Below, piece after piece: positions 8,966 through 17,342 of a DNA stretch of 37,482 bases. The DNA comes from Lampropedia puyangensis (lineage in GTDB: Bacteria > Pseudomonadota > Gammaproteobacteria > Burkholderiales > Burkholderiaceae_C): assembly GCF_004833285.1 (NCBI RefSeq), contig NZ_STFG01000028.1, positions 1 through 37,482 on the forward strand. The letters run 5' to 3'. The notes below the pieces were generated by a model. It was given only the letters and a program-made list of their open reading frames with translations. It made no database searches and was not told where the DNA came from. A program made the position numbers and the translations under genes. Numbering within the stretch: the first letter of the stretch is position 1; every line of letters starts with the position of its first letter.

Positions 8966-9625
8966 TCAGACCACCGGTTGCAAAACCGCCCGGCTCTCAG
9001 TCCAGAGATCTGACTGCAAGCATTGCAGCATGGCCTGCGTCATGTACTTACGCACCATGCGATCAGACACGCCCATCTCGCGTGCGATCTCTGCATAACT
9101 GAGCCCATCAACTTGGGAAAGCAAAAATGCTTGCCGCGCTTTGGGCGGCAAACTCGAGAGCAAACGGTCCAGCGCCAGCAAGGCTTCTCGCACCTGTGCA
9201 TGCTGCTCAGCAGAGTGTGCCTGCCCTTGCATCACATGCGCCAAGGTCTCCATGCATGCACGCTCAACATCCTGTCGTCGCCAGTGGCTCACGAGCAATC
9301 CATGGGCTACCGTGCGCAAAAAAGCACGTGGCTGTTGCACCTGCTCTATTTCGTGTTGATTCCGAGATGACAGCTTGACAAAGGTGTCTTGCGTTAAGTC
9401 TTCAGCCTGAAATGCATCGCCCAAACGCCGAACTAACCACGTCTGAAGCCAAGATCTGTGGTCAATGTACCAATGCCCTAATGGTTGGACGCATCCATCG
9501 ACAGGTCTAGATCGAACCTCTTGAGACACAAGGCAATCCCATTCAAGCAGTGACACTGCAGCACAGACAACAGGCCCAAGGAAAGATCCTTGTCGCGCAC
9601 ACAAAGAAGCCTCGGTCGATTCCAT
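8966..9625 (-). CDS. ECF RNA polymerase sigma factor, FecI type
   Basis: Extracytoplasmic-function sigma factor of 219 residues. Region 2 is visible at DAFQAEDLTQDTFVKL and RAFLRTVAHGLLVSHWRR, region 4 at SLPPKARQAFLLSQVDGLSYAEIAREMGVSDRMVRKYM. It should direct transcription of the downstream receptor gene when released by the FecR protein. The first ~50 residues (rich in Cys, Val and Leu) are not found in FecI homologues, which usually begin near the HRSWLQTWLVRRLG segment; either the true start is further in or this is an extension. I keep the ATG because a TATAAT-like -10 box lies about 28 bp upstream of it, but no good ribosome site is seen. Confidence 0.85.
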   Translation of the reverse strand: MESTEASLCARQGSFLGPVVCAAVSLLEWDCLVSQEVRSRPVDGCVQPLGHWYIDHRSWLQTWLVRRLGDAFQAEDLTQDTFVKLSSRNQHEIEQVQQPRAFLRTVAHGLLVSHWRRQDVERACMETLAHVMQGQAHSAEQHAQVREALLALDRLLSSLPPKARQAFLLSQVDGLSYAEIAREMGVSDRMVRKYMTQAMLQCLQSDLWTESRAVLQPVV

Positions 9626-9652
9626 GCGTTGAACGAGGCTGAATTTATGTAA

Positions 9653-9669
9653 ATTATAACAAATCTTAT
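9653..9669 (-). promoter_or_regulatory. Possible promoter and iron-responsive site upstream of the sigma gene
   Basis: On the minus strand a TATAAT hexamer (9658-9653) overlaps an AT-rich imperfect palindrome, ATAA-GATTTG-TTAT (9669-9656). Iron-starvation sigma genes are normally repressed by Fur, and a Fur site overlapping the -10 would fit, but the match to the Fur consensus is poor and no good -35 box was found. Confidence 0.3.
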
Positions 9670-9769
9670 TTAGATTCGGATTCTATAAAGCACCCACTCA
9701 GAACCGAAGGGCCGCGGCCTTTTTGTCTACGACTGCCAAAACAGGGGCTAGACCTGTAGTTCAACACCG

Positions 9770-11989
9770 TCAAATGGCCATCGGATCGACATCAACCAAC
9801 CAGCGCAATAAACCCTTTGCTGCTTGAGCCCTTGCTTGGTGCAGCAACGGCTGCAGAGCCGAAAGATAGGCCTGCAATGCTTTGCGCGAAGCGCTTTCCA
9901 GCAGAATCTGCGCCCGCTCGGCATTGGCCACTCGCTGAATGGTCAAAGGCACCGGAGGATACACAGTGACCCACTCGTGCCCAGGCAAACCGGCCGTTTG
10001 CGCCATGTGCGCCACTTGGCGTAAAAAAGCCTGCGCCCCCTCCTGGGTTTTGGCGTCAGCTCGCAAAATGGCCTGAAAGGAAAACGGTGGCATGCCCGCT
10101 TGCTCGCGCTCCCGCAACTGCAGCGCAGCAAACCCTGGGTAATCTTGCCGCGCCAGCGCGGCATAAAGTGCGTGCTGAGGTTCCTGGGTTTGCAACCACA
10201 ATTCAGGACTGGAAGCGCTGTCTTGCATGTAAGCAGCATCGCGCCCCGCCCGCCCTGATGCTTGCATCAACAGCGCAAACAAGCGCTCTGGAGCGCGAAA
10301 ATCACTGGAATACAAAGCACCATCTGGTTGCACTACGGCCACCAGCCCAATACGCCTGAAATCGTGGCCTTTGGCAATCATTTGGGTGCCCACGACAATA
10401 TCTACATCACCACGGTGCACTTGCGCGAGGCTTTCTTGCAAGGCCCCTTTGTGCCGGGTCGAATCAGCATCGATGCGCACCACCTGCGGAATGCGGCCGT
10501 CGTCAAGCACCATCGTGCCCAATTGTTCTTGCAGCATTTCTTGCAACTGCTCGGTCCCACGCCCGACTGGTGCCAGATCAACGCTGCCACAACGCGGACA
10601 ATGGTGCGGCACCCTTGTGCTCCAGCCGCAGTGGTGGCAGCGCAGGCTGCGGTCAGCCTTGTGCACCACTTGATGTGCTGAGCAATGCGGGCAATCACTT
10701 TTCCAGCTGCACGCGCCACACTGCAATACCGGCGCGTAACCACGACGGTTGAGCAGCACCATGCACTGCTCACCTGCCGTGATACGCTCATGCATGGCCG
10801 CCAGTAATGAAGGGGCCAAGACGGTATCGCGTGGATAGGCCGTCATATCCACCAAACGCAAACGGGCCAGTGCACCGCCGCCCACGCGGGCAGGCATGCT
10901 CAGGCGCTGGTAACTTCCAGCCGGTGTTTGTGCGGTTGCCGCTCGGCTGTTGTACCAGCTCTCCAGTGAAGGGGTGGCCGACCCCAGCACGACAGGAATG
11001 GATTGCTGCTTACCCCGCCAAACCGCCAGATCCCGTGCGTTGTAACGTGCACCTTCTTGCTGCTTGTAGCTTGGGTCATGCTCTTCATCGACCACCACCA
11101 AAGCCAACTTGGCAAAACTACCCAATACAGCCATGCGTGTGCCAAGCACCAGGCGTTTACGACCTTGGTGCACGGCAAGCCACTCATTCAAACGCTGAAC
11201 AGGGGTAAGCCCGCTGTGCATGACCGCAACGCAATCCTCGCCAAGCCAAGGGGCAAACCGTGTCTGAATATGGGCTTGCCACTGCGGGGCAAGGTTGATT
11301 TCAGGCACCATGAACAAAATTTGGGCTTGCGGATCCGAAGCAATCATGCGCTCGGCCAGTTGTAAATACACCTCCGTCTTGCCGCTGCCCGTCACGCCAT
11401 GGAGCAAATACACACCATGTGCCTCGAGCACGATCGCGTCCAACGCCTGCTGCTGTTGCTGCGTCAGCTGGGGCTTACTCAACACCGGCAACGCCTGTGC
11501 GGCGTTGGAAAGCATTGGCGCCAATGCAATGGTCTCAGGCGGGCTCAAGGCTTTTGCTTGTGCTGCGTTTTTTGTACGCGCGCTCGACTTCGACTGCCGC
11601 GCAGATCGCTTGCCACCGTCAAGGCTGAGCTTGCTCAAACGTTTGTGCCATTGCGCAGCGCTTTGGTCTTGCAAAGCGCTCGGCAATGCCATGATGGCCA
11701 CTTCGCCCAAACTGCGTTGGTAGTAACGCGCAGCAAACGCCATCAAAGCGCGCCACGAAGTGGACAGAGGTACTACGCCATCCAACACTTCCAGCACCTC
11801 GCGCAGTGCCAATTCGGAGTTGTTTTCTTGAGGGATTTCATCGTGCCACACCACCCCCAGAACTTCGCGCTTGCCTAACGGGACGCGCACCAGCGTACCC
11901 GGTGCAATAGGCTGGGCACTACGGTAACTGAGCAAGTGACCAATGCCGCTGTGAAAAGGCGCATCCAACGCGACAGAAACTACCGCCAT
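9770..11989 (-). CDS. priA: Primosomal replication restart helicase PriA
   Basis: Superfamily 2 3'-5' DNA helicase that reloads the replisome at stalled forks. The product is 739 residues, the family size. Visible features: N-terminal fork-binding domain (VALDAPFHSGIGHLLSYR), Walker A GVTGSGKTEVYL near residues 198-209, the DEEHD helicase motif, and the cysteine-rich zinc-binding insertion (CGACSWKSDCPHC, then RCHHCGW and HHCPRCGS). The start at 11989 was chosen because AGGAGG lies four bases upstream; the ATG seven codons earlier has no ribosome site. Its upstream region is the long AT-rich stretch with DnaA boxes, and hemE on the far side is transcribed towards it. Confidence 0.95.
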   Translation of the reverse strand: MAVVSVALDAPFHSGIGHLLSYRSAQPIAPGTLVRVPLGKREVLGVVWHDEIPQENNSELALREVLEVLDGVVPLSTSWRALMAFAARYYQRSLGEVAIMALPSALQDQSAAQWHKRLSKLSLDGGKRSARQSKSSARTKNAAQAKALSPPETIALAPMLSNAAQALPVLSKPQLTQQQQQALDAIVLEAHGVYLLHGVTGSGKTEVYLQLAERMIASDPQAQILFMVPEINLAPQWQAHIQTRFAPWLGEDCVAVMHSGLTPVQRLNEWLAVHQGRKRLVLGTRMAVLGSFAKLALVVVDEEHDPSYKQQEGARYNARDLAVWRGKQQSIPVVLGSATPSLESWYNSRAATAQTPAGSYQRLSMPARVGGGALARLRLVDMTAYPRDTVLAPSLLAAMHERITAGEQCMVLLNRRGYAPVLQCGACSWKSDCPHCSAHQVVHKADRSLRCHHCGWSTRVPHHCPRCGSVDLAPVGRGTEQLQEMLQEQLGTMVLDDGRIPQVVRIDADSTRHKGALQESLAQVHRGDVDIVVGTQMIAKGHDFRRIGLVAVVQPDGALYSSDFRAPERLFALLMQASGRAGRDAAYMQDSASSPELWLQTQEPQHALYAALARQDYPGFAALQLREREQAGMPPFSFQAILRADAKTQEGAQAFLRQVAHMAQTAGLPGHEWVTVYPPVPLTIQRVANAERAQILLESASRKALQAYLSALQPLLHQARAQAAKGLLRWLVDVDPMAI

Positions 11990-12234
11990 GTCACCTCCTG
12001 AAGCCATCAAAAAACAAGCTCTCTGGCATTTTCATCCAGCGCGGCCCCAGTCTCTTTTGGCCCTTGCACCAGCAACCATGCCGCGCCCACTCTGGCTTTG
12101 CCACGCTTGTCCACAGCAAACCCAGCACAATCTGTGGATAACTTTGTGAATATCGATCAAACATTGAATGGGCGAACCTGAGTTTTTATGCTATAGCGCT
12201 CTAAACAAAATCAAGAAAAATAATTTATTCAAAT

Positions 12235-12251
12235 AAAAATCAACAACTTAA
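12235..12251 (+). repeat. 17-bp direct repeat, copy 1
   Basis: AAAAATCAACAACTTAA, matching copy 2 at 12528-12544 with one mismatch. Both lie in AT-rich segments of the DnaA-box interval and could be origin iterons or chance similarity in AT-rich DNA. Confidence 0.5.
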
Positions 12252-12527
12252 ATAAAAAATCATTTATTCGCATAAGTAAAAAGCAGGTACATCCAGAAGC
12301 GTTATCAATTGTGCATATCAAGAGCAATCGCTGCCTTGGAAAAGGCTTATAACGCGTCGTTCGATACAAAGATTCCCGCAAGCAGTTGATTTATTACAGT
12401 TTTTAAACATTAGCAAGAAGTCTGTGGATAACCATGTGGAAAAGCGTGTGTTTATCTTCTATTCAGCCAGTAACCTCAAGCACTTAGCGGGCATGATGCT
12501 TCAACTCAAAAAAAACAAATAACCATT

Positions 12528-12544
12528 AAAAATCAATAACTTAA
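12528..12544 (+). repeat. 17-bp direct repeat, copy 2
   Basis: AAAAATCAATAACTTAA, one base different from copy 1 at 12235-12251 and 293 bp from it, in the same orientation. Confidence 0.5.
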
Positions 12545-12719
12545 GGACAATTATTAAAACAAGGGCATTGCTTTCAAGCTTCCATGAGAAAGGAGGGGTT
12601 CGTCGTACTCCCTAGCGTAGACCATGTGCATAAGTGGCTGTTTGCTATGCATGCCCTTGCGGGCCACACCGTGTGCCTCACACACGCCATCTTCCCATGC
12701 TTAGCGCGTGTTTAGGCTC

Positions 12720-13835
12720 TCAATTGGAGTGCCGCACCTGCCGCGAAAGACGGTGCACAGCATCAACAAAAACAGCCACATGCTCAGGGGGCGTAAATTG
12801 ACTGATGCCATGCCCAAGGTTAAAGATATGCGTGGAGCCCACTACAGAAGAATCGGTATGGGGAGTGCCAAAGTCATCAAGTACACGCTGCACTTCCTGC
12901 TCAATGACAGCAGGGGGTGCAAACAGCACGTTAGGGTCCAGATTACCTTGCAGTGCTTTACCCGGAGTGCCAGCACCCCCTCCCACCAAGGCCCTGGCTT
13001 TGCCCAGATTGGCAGTCCAATCCAGTCCAAGCACTTCGCAGTCGAGTGCGCCCATCTCTTGCAACCACAATGCACCGCCTTTGGTAAAGACGATGCGCGG
13101 CACGTCTTGGCCGTCTGGCCCAACGCGTTGAAGTTGGGCTAATACCCGGGCTGTGTATTGCAAGCTGAAGTGGCGAAAGTGGCTGTCGGCCAGCACGCCA
13201 CCCCAGCTGTCGAAAATCATCAGCGCTTGTGCGCCCGCATCAATCTGGGCATTCAAGTACGCAGCAACAGCATCGGCATTGACTGCCAGTAAATGGTGCA
13301 TGAGATCAGGGCGTGCATACATCAGTGATTTGACTTTACGGTAATCGCTGCTGCTGCCGCCTTCGACCATGTAACAAGCCAATGTCCAAGGACTACCCGA
13401 GAAACCGATCAGCGGCACGCGCCCCTGCAAGGCATGGCGGATGGAGGTGACTGCATCGAAGACATAGCGCAGCTTTTCAAGATCAGGCACTTGCAATGTC
13501 CCGATACTGGCTTCATCGGCGGCTGTTCGCTCAAAGCGAGGCCCCTCGCCCTCAACAAAATGCAGGCCCAATCCCATGGCGTCAGGCACCGTGAGGATGT
13601 CGGAGAACAGAATGGCGGCATCCAAAGGAAAGCGCTCCAAAGGCTGCAACGTCACTTCGGTTGCGAAATCCACATTGGTGGCCAAGCCCATGAAACTGCC
13701 CGCCTGCGCCCTGGTGGCTTTGTATTCCGGCAAATAACGCCCGGCCTGGCGCATCATCCACAATGGGGTGTAGTCGGTCGCTTGCCGGCGGCAGGCGCGT
13801 AAGAAAGTATCGTTCTGAAGGGTAGGAAAGCTCAT
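12720..13835 (-). CDS. hemE: Uroporphyrinogen decarboxylase
   Basis: Cytoplasmic haem-pathway enzyme that removes four carboxyl groups from uroporphyrinogen III to give coproporphyrinogen III. About 371 residues. Signatures: [15 protein letters not shown] near the N-terminus, [22 protein letters not shown] in the middle, [10 protein letters not shown], and the C-terminal [15 protein letters not shown]. The start at 13835 ([14 protein letters not shown]) matches where relatives begin; in-frame ATGs at 13844 and 13874 are possible but have no better ribosome site. It is followed by the long DnaA-box interval before priA. Confidence 0.95.
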   Translation of the reverse strand: MSFPTLQNDTFLRACRRQATDYTPLWMMRQAGRYLPEYKATRAQAGSFMGLATNVDFATEVTLQPLERFPLDAAILFSDILTVPDAMGLGLHFVEGEGPRFERTAADEASIGTLQVPDLEKLRYVFDAVTSIRHALQGRVPLIGFSGSPWTLACYMVEGGSSSDYRKVKSLMYARPDLMHHLLAVNADAVAAYLNAQIDAGAQALMIFDSWGGVLADSHFRHFSLQYTARVLAQLQRVGPDGQDVPRIVFTKGGALWLQEMGALDCEVLGLDWTANLGKARALVGGGAGTPGKALQGNLDPNVLFAPPAVIEQEVQRVLDDFGTPHTDSSVVGSTHIFNLGHGISQFTPPEHVAVFVDAVHRLSRQVRHSN

Positions 13836-14149
13836 GTCCGCCATTGTCGCTGGTAAACGCCACAACGCTTGCAAAGCCTATCGCCACGATATGGCAAGGC
13901 CGCATCCAAGCACCAACACACCAACGCCTTGTCCCGCAAGCGGCACAGCGCCTGTGACCTGGACAGCGCAACCAGAAACAGCTCCTCACAAGAAGCTCTG
14001 CGCGCATGACCAATCAATGACAAACAAGCATTGCGCCCATGCGACAATGCCCGCGCAGATAACCTAGCCTGTCCGTTCAGGCTACGTTCATACTGCATGG
14101 CGCATGATGGGCATTGCGTCACCTATTGCATTTTGTCTGCGCCATTACC
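13836..14149. other. Gene-free divergent region between hemE and uppP
   Basis: About 314 bp that must hold the promoters of the divergent hemE and uppP genes. I see no convincing -10/-35 pair and no sizeable inverted repeat. Open frames crossing it are interrupted or are extensions of hemE shadows. Confidence 0.4.
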
Positions 14150-14974
14150 ATGAGTTGGATTGAAGCTGTTATTTTGGGTCTCATTCAGGGACTGACTGAA
14201 TTTCTCCCGGTATCGTCCAGTGCGCACCTGCGTATATTTGGCGCTTTACTGCCTTCTGGCGGCGACCCCGGTGCGGCCTTTACTGCCATTACCCAGCTAG
14301 GAACTGAAGCGGCCGTATTGCTGTATTTCCGTAAAGACATCTGGTGTATCACCCAAGCGTGGCTGCGAGCCTGTGGAAAGCCATGGGCCCAGCACAACAG
14401 CGATGCGCGCATGGGGTGGTTCATCATTGTGGGCACCATTCCAATCGTCATTCTGGGCTTGCTGTTTCACAGCGCGATCGAGTCCACGCTACGCAATCTG
14501 TACATCACAGCCTCCATGCTGATTGTGTTTGCGCTGCTGCTGGCCTATGCCGACTTCAAAGGCACTAAGCAACGTACAACGACTGAGCTCACCTGCAAGC
14601 ATGCGGTGCTGTTTGGGCTGGCGCAAGCCATGGCCCTCATCCCAGGGGTCTCACGCTCTGGTGGCACCATCACGGGGGGATTGCTTCTGGGCTACACCCG
14701 CGAAGCAGCTGCGCGGTATTCGTTCCTATTGGCCATTCCGGCCATTGTCGCCTCTGGTCTTTACCAACTGTTCAAGACTTGGGGCACCTCCAGCGTGGCT
14801 GCTGGGCCAACCCTGCTGGCTACCGTGGTAGCATTTATCAGTGGGTATGCCGTGATCGTGGTGTTCCTAAAATGGATTTCTCACCACAGCTATTTGGTAT
14901 TTGTAGGTTACCGCATTGCGCTTGGTTTAGCCGTGCTGGGGCTGTTGGCAGCCGGTGTACTGTCACCGATTTGA
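14150..14974 (+). CDS. uppP: Undecaprenyl-diphosphatase UppP
   Basis: Integral membrane enzyme of 274 residues (also called BacA) that dephosphorylates undecaprenyl diphosphate to recycle the lipid carrier for peptidoglycan; overexpression gives bacitracin resistance. Conserved motifs: [20 protein letters not shown] near the N-terminus and [17 protein letters not shown] in the second half, with several hydrophobic helices. The start at 14150 gives the family N-terminus [11 protein letters not shown]; the frame upstream of it (12 codons) is unsupported. The form SSSAHLRI followed by [23 protein letters not shown] looks more like actinobacterial UppP than the EFLPISSTGHL form usual in Burkholderiales. 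It converges with argP, the two stops being 15 bp apart. Confidence 0.9.
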   Translation: MSWIEAVILGLIQGLTEFLPVSSSAHLRIFGALLPSGGDPGAAFTAITQLGTEAAVLLYFRKDIWCITQAWLRACGKPWAQHNSDARMGWFIIVGTIPIVILGLLFHSAIESTLRNLYITASMLIVFALLLAYADFKGTKQRTTTELTCKHAVLFGLAQAMALIPGVSRSGGTITGGLLLGYTREAAARYSFLLAIPAIVASGLYQLFKTWGTSSVAAGPTLLATVVAFISGYAVIVVFLKWISHHSYLVFVGYRIALGLAVLGLLAAGVLSPI

Positions 14975-14989
14975 TCCCCGCATCTCTTG

Positions 14990-15907
14990 TCACTGCATAG
15001 GCAGCAAGGCGTGGCGCGCGGCCTCCACCACTGCCTTGGTCAGTCGCTGTGCAGCAGGCGCTTCGCGCTCCCAATGGTGCCAGTACAGTGGCACATCCAC
15101 TACGGCCCCCTCCACCACGTCCTGCAACATCGGGCGATGCGTACCGCGTTTGGTCAACTGCTGGCTGCTCACCATCCCCCAGCCCCACCCTTGTTCAATC
15201 GCCATTTCATACGCCTCAGTCGAAGGAATGAAATGTTTGGGGTAGTCGGCGGCCATATCAGCTCCAAACTGCATGCGCAAAAATGCGTCTTGCAAGCCAT
15301 CTCTGCGGTTGAAAATAATAGCTGGAATTTGCCGCATGCTTTTTCGCGTCACCTGCCCGTTAGCGCCTTGGCGCAGCACAGCCACCACATCAGCACGGGC
15401 GACACAGTGGTAGCGCATCAACCCCAACGGCTGGGCAATGCAACCGCGCAAGGGTTCAGCCAAGGTAGATACGCAGCCCGAGACATCTCCCGATTTAAGC
15501 GCCGCATGCGTGAAGTCCTGGTCATCCATCGCAATATCAAGCACTAATTGATAGTGTCGCATTGCAGCCTCCACACCGGGGAGAAACCATGTTGCCAGCG
15601 AATCAGCATTGACTGCCACAGCCAAGCTGCGCCACTGCGACGCACCACCACTGCCTGCCGCCAATTGGGCCAGCACATCCGCCTGCATCAACTCTACTTG
15701 CTTGAGATGGGCCAGCACCACCTGCCCCGCAGCAGTCATGCGCACCTGCTTGCCACGCACGACCAAACGCTGCCCCATGGCCGCCTCCATCGCGCGAATG
15801 CGCAACGAAACAGCCGCCAATGAAATTGACAACTGCTGCGCCGCTGCTGCAAAGCTGCGGTGCTCAGCAATTGCGAGAAAGGCTTGTGCCTGACGCTGAT
15901 CAATCAT
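14990..15907 (-). CDS. argP: LysR-family regulator ArgP
   Basis: LysR-type transcriptional regulator of 305 residues: N-terminal winged helix-turn-helix (QAQAFLAIAEHRSFAAAAQQLSISLAAVSLRIRAMEAAMG) and a type-2 periplasmic-binding-like effector domain. It resembles ArgP (IciA), which senses lysine and arginine and activates the exporter gene argO. The divergent neighbour is an ArgO/LysE-type exporter, the classic arrangement, which supports the assignment. The shared intergenic region is very AT-rich, as expected for a LysR operator. ArgP was also described as an inhibitor of origin opening in Escherichia coli, but nothing here shows that role. Confidence 0.82.
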   Translation of the reverse strand: MIDQRQAQAFLAIAEHRSFAAAAQQLSISLAAVSLRIRAMEAAMGQRLVVRGKQVRMTAAGQVVLAHLKQVELMQADVLAQLAAGSGGASQWRSLAVAVNADSLATWFLPGVEAAMRHYQLVLDIAMDDQDFTHAALKSGDVSGCVSTLAEPLRGCIAQPLGLMRYHCVARADVVAVLRQGANGQVTRKSMRQIPAIIFNRRDGLQDAFLRMQFGADMAADYPKHFIPSTEAYEMAIEQGWGWGMVSSQQLTKRGTHRPMLQDVVEGAVVDVPLYWHHWEREAPAAQRLTKAVVEAARHALLPMQ

Positions 15908-16039
15908 TAGTATTTTTTAAGCAAGTTGATATTTATTAAATTATCTTTTCTTTTTCTATGTCCATTTGGACAATGCACAGCAACGCCATTCCCGTTTTTT
16001 CACTGGATGGCATCTTTCATTGCCCACCCGTCCATCCAC
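15908..16039. promoter_or_regulatory. Divergent argP-argO control region
   Basis: Interval of 132 bp between divergently transcribed argP and argO. The argP-proximal half (about 15908-15960) is conspicuously AT-rich, with runs such as TTGATATTTATTAAATTAT, and is the natural place for LysR-type T-N11-A sites. Exact operator boundaries cannot be set by eye. Confidence 0.4.
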
Positions 16040-16711
16040 ATGCAATCGCTCCCCGTTTTTTTCTCTGGTATGACTTTGAGCCTTTCGCTCATCATGGCCA
16101 TTGGCCCGCAAAATGCCCACGTATTGCGCATGGGCCTGACACGCCAGCATGTTGCACTCACCGTTTTGCTGTGCATGCTCACCGATATGGTGCTGATCAG
16201 CATTGGGGTATACGGCTTTGCTGCCCTAGGCGAAATGCCCGAAAAAATCCATGGCGCTTTAGTTGGTGCAGGAGCTTTATTCCTGATCCACTACGGCAGC
16301 CAAGCCGCATCGCGCTTCTGGCAAGCATGGCGCCGCACACCTCAATCAGTCTCATCCCACCACATCAGCATTGACGCTGACGATGCACAAACCGCTTTGC
16401 AGCGCGCGCAAATTTCACGCAAACAAGCAGTGGCGATTGCCTTAGCTTTCTCGTGGCTCAACCCGCATGCCTGGCTTGACACTGCCGTGCTGATTGGCTC
16501 AGCCTCTTTGGCTTACGGCAGTGCCAGCCATTGGTTCGGCTGGGGAGCCATCACGGGATCATTGGTCTGGTTCTTGCTACTTGGAAGCTGTGCATATTGG
16601 CTTGGGCAGCGGCTGCACAACACAAGGCTATGGGTATGGCTGGACGCGGTTGTGGCCATCATGATGTGGACGCTGGCTTTCTGGTTGGTACGCAGCTTGC
16701 TAACGCCGTAA
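16040..16711 (+). CDS. argO: LysE/ArgO-family amino acid exporter
   Basis: Inner-membrane exporter for basic amino acids, about 223 residues, with the LysE signature SLIMAIGPQNAHVLRMGL near the N-terminus, several hydrophobic helices and the conserved second-half segment ALAFSWLNPHAWLDTAVLIG. A hydrophilic loop with His/Asp residues lies in the middle, as in the family. The start is uncertain: the frame is open from 15926, with ATGs at 15926, 16007, 16040 and 16070. The 16040 ATG gives a product of normal length; none has a clear ribosome site. It is divergent from argP, its expected activator. Confidence 0.85.
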   Translation: MQSLPVFFSGMTLSLSLIMAIGPQNAHVLRMGLTRQHVALTVLLCMLTDMVLISIGVYGFAALGEMPEKIHGALVGAGALFLIHYGSQAASRFWQAWRRTPQSVSSHHISIDADDAQTALQRAQISRKQAVAIALAFSWLNPHAWLDTAVLIGSASLAYGSASHWFGWGAITGSLVWFLLLGSCAYWLGQRLHNTRLWVWLDAVVAIMMWTLAFWLVRSLLTP

Positions 16712-16954
16712 AGCATGGCACATGCCACCGCAATGACACATGTCTACATTTCCGTCATCGTTTTGTCGTTTCGCCATGCTGTAATCCCGCTCGCCATTTA
16801 AACAGTGCCCATCCCAAGGTCAAGCAGCCAACTCCAGCACCGGCATGAAACACAAGCACAGGCCAATGCATTGACTGTAACAGTTCGAAATGACAGGGCA
16901 CTTTATAGCGTGCAAACGCTTCTATCATCCACCTTTATAACTATGGAGGCAGCT

Positions 16955-17194
16955 ATGAATCGTCACAAAGTCAACCGCTTCACTTTTGATGCCCACAGCG
17001 TGGTGCTGTTTTCCGCCCTGGCCCTAACGGGTGCGGTTTCGGCCAACACCGCTCAATCTCAGCGCAATACGCAAGTTCCCGCACTCACGAGCAGCTTAGC
17101 ATCCAGCGCAGCTCGTCCTTCTGTGCAGCAGCAAACCCTGTCAACAGCGTCAGCGCAGCGTCTGAAAGTATCCGCAAACAAAACAGCGCCGTAA
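16955..17194 (+). CDS. Small exported protein of unknown function
   Basis: Seventy-nine residues; not recognised. The N-terminus (MNRHKVNRF, then VVLFSALALTGAVSANT) looks like a signal peptide with cleavage near VSA-N. The mature part is about 45 residues, rich in Ser, Ala, Gln and Thr, with no cysteine and no obvious fold; it ends KVSANKTAP. The start was chosen because GGAGG at 16945-16949 lies five bases upstream; longer frames upstream lack a ribosome site. It is followed by a very strong bidirectional terminator and stands alone between argO and the convergent carboxypeptidase gene. Confidence 0.6.
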   Translation: MNRHKVNRFTFDAHSVVLFSALALTGAVSANTAQSQRNTQVPALTSSLASSAARPSVQQQTLSTASAQRLKVSANKTAP

Positions 17195-17271
17195 AAAGGC
17201 CCACAGAATCAGTGTTCAGGCCAAACCAAAAGGACGCTTGTAATGGCCCCAAGCTGCTCACAATTGACGTT

Positions 17272-17316
17272 GCAAGCAACAAAAAACGCGCTTAATGCGC
17301 GTTTTTTGTTGCTTGC
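17272..17316. terminator. Bidirectional rho-independent terminator
   Basis: Perfect 20-bp inverted repeat (arms 17272-17291 and 17297-17316) around a TTAAT loop. Each arm carries the GCGCG core and a six-base T or A run, so it can end transcription from both the small exported protein gene (plus) and the convergent D-Ala-D-Ala carboxypeptidase gene (minus). Confidence 0.9.
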
Positions 17317-17340
17317 TTATCTGTTCGACAGACAGATAAG
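17316..17340. repeat. Second inverted repeat next to the terminator
   Basis: CTTATCTGT (17316-17324) and ACAGATAAG (17332-17340), 9-bp arms around a seven-base loop, abutting the 20-bp terminator stem and just past the carboxypeptidase stop. It may help end the leftward transcript. Confidence 0.55.
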
Positions 17341-17342
17341 TC

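Larger units (their letters stand above)
12107..12633. other. AT-rich DnaA-box cluster, candidate replication origin
   Basis: Gene-free interval between hemE and priA. Perfect DnaA boxes (TTATCCACA on the minus strand) are at 12133-12141 and 12423-12431. Boxes fitting the relaxed consensus TTWTNCACA are at 12435-12443 (TTTTCCACA) and 12625-12633 (TTATGCACA), both minus. One-mismatch boxes are at 12107-12115 (TTGTCCACA, plus) and 12310-12318 (minus). Between them lie very AT-rich runs, about 12184-12280 and 12505-12560, resembling unwinding elements. This is the layout of oriC or of a datA/DARS-like DnaA-binding locus. In Burkholderiales oriC is usually beside dnaA, which is not here, so the origin role is uncertain; the boxes themselves are plain. 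Confidence 0.5.

Noticed and set aside
9706-9726. GC-rich palindrome followed by T run
   Set aside because: The stem closes on a very short loop, and no rightward gene lies before it; on the leftward strand there is no T run, so it is not a convincing terminator.
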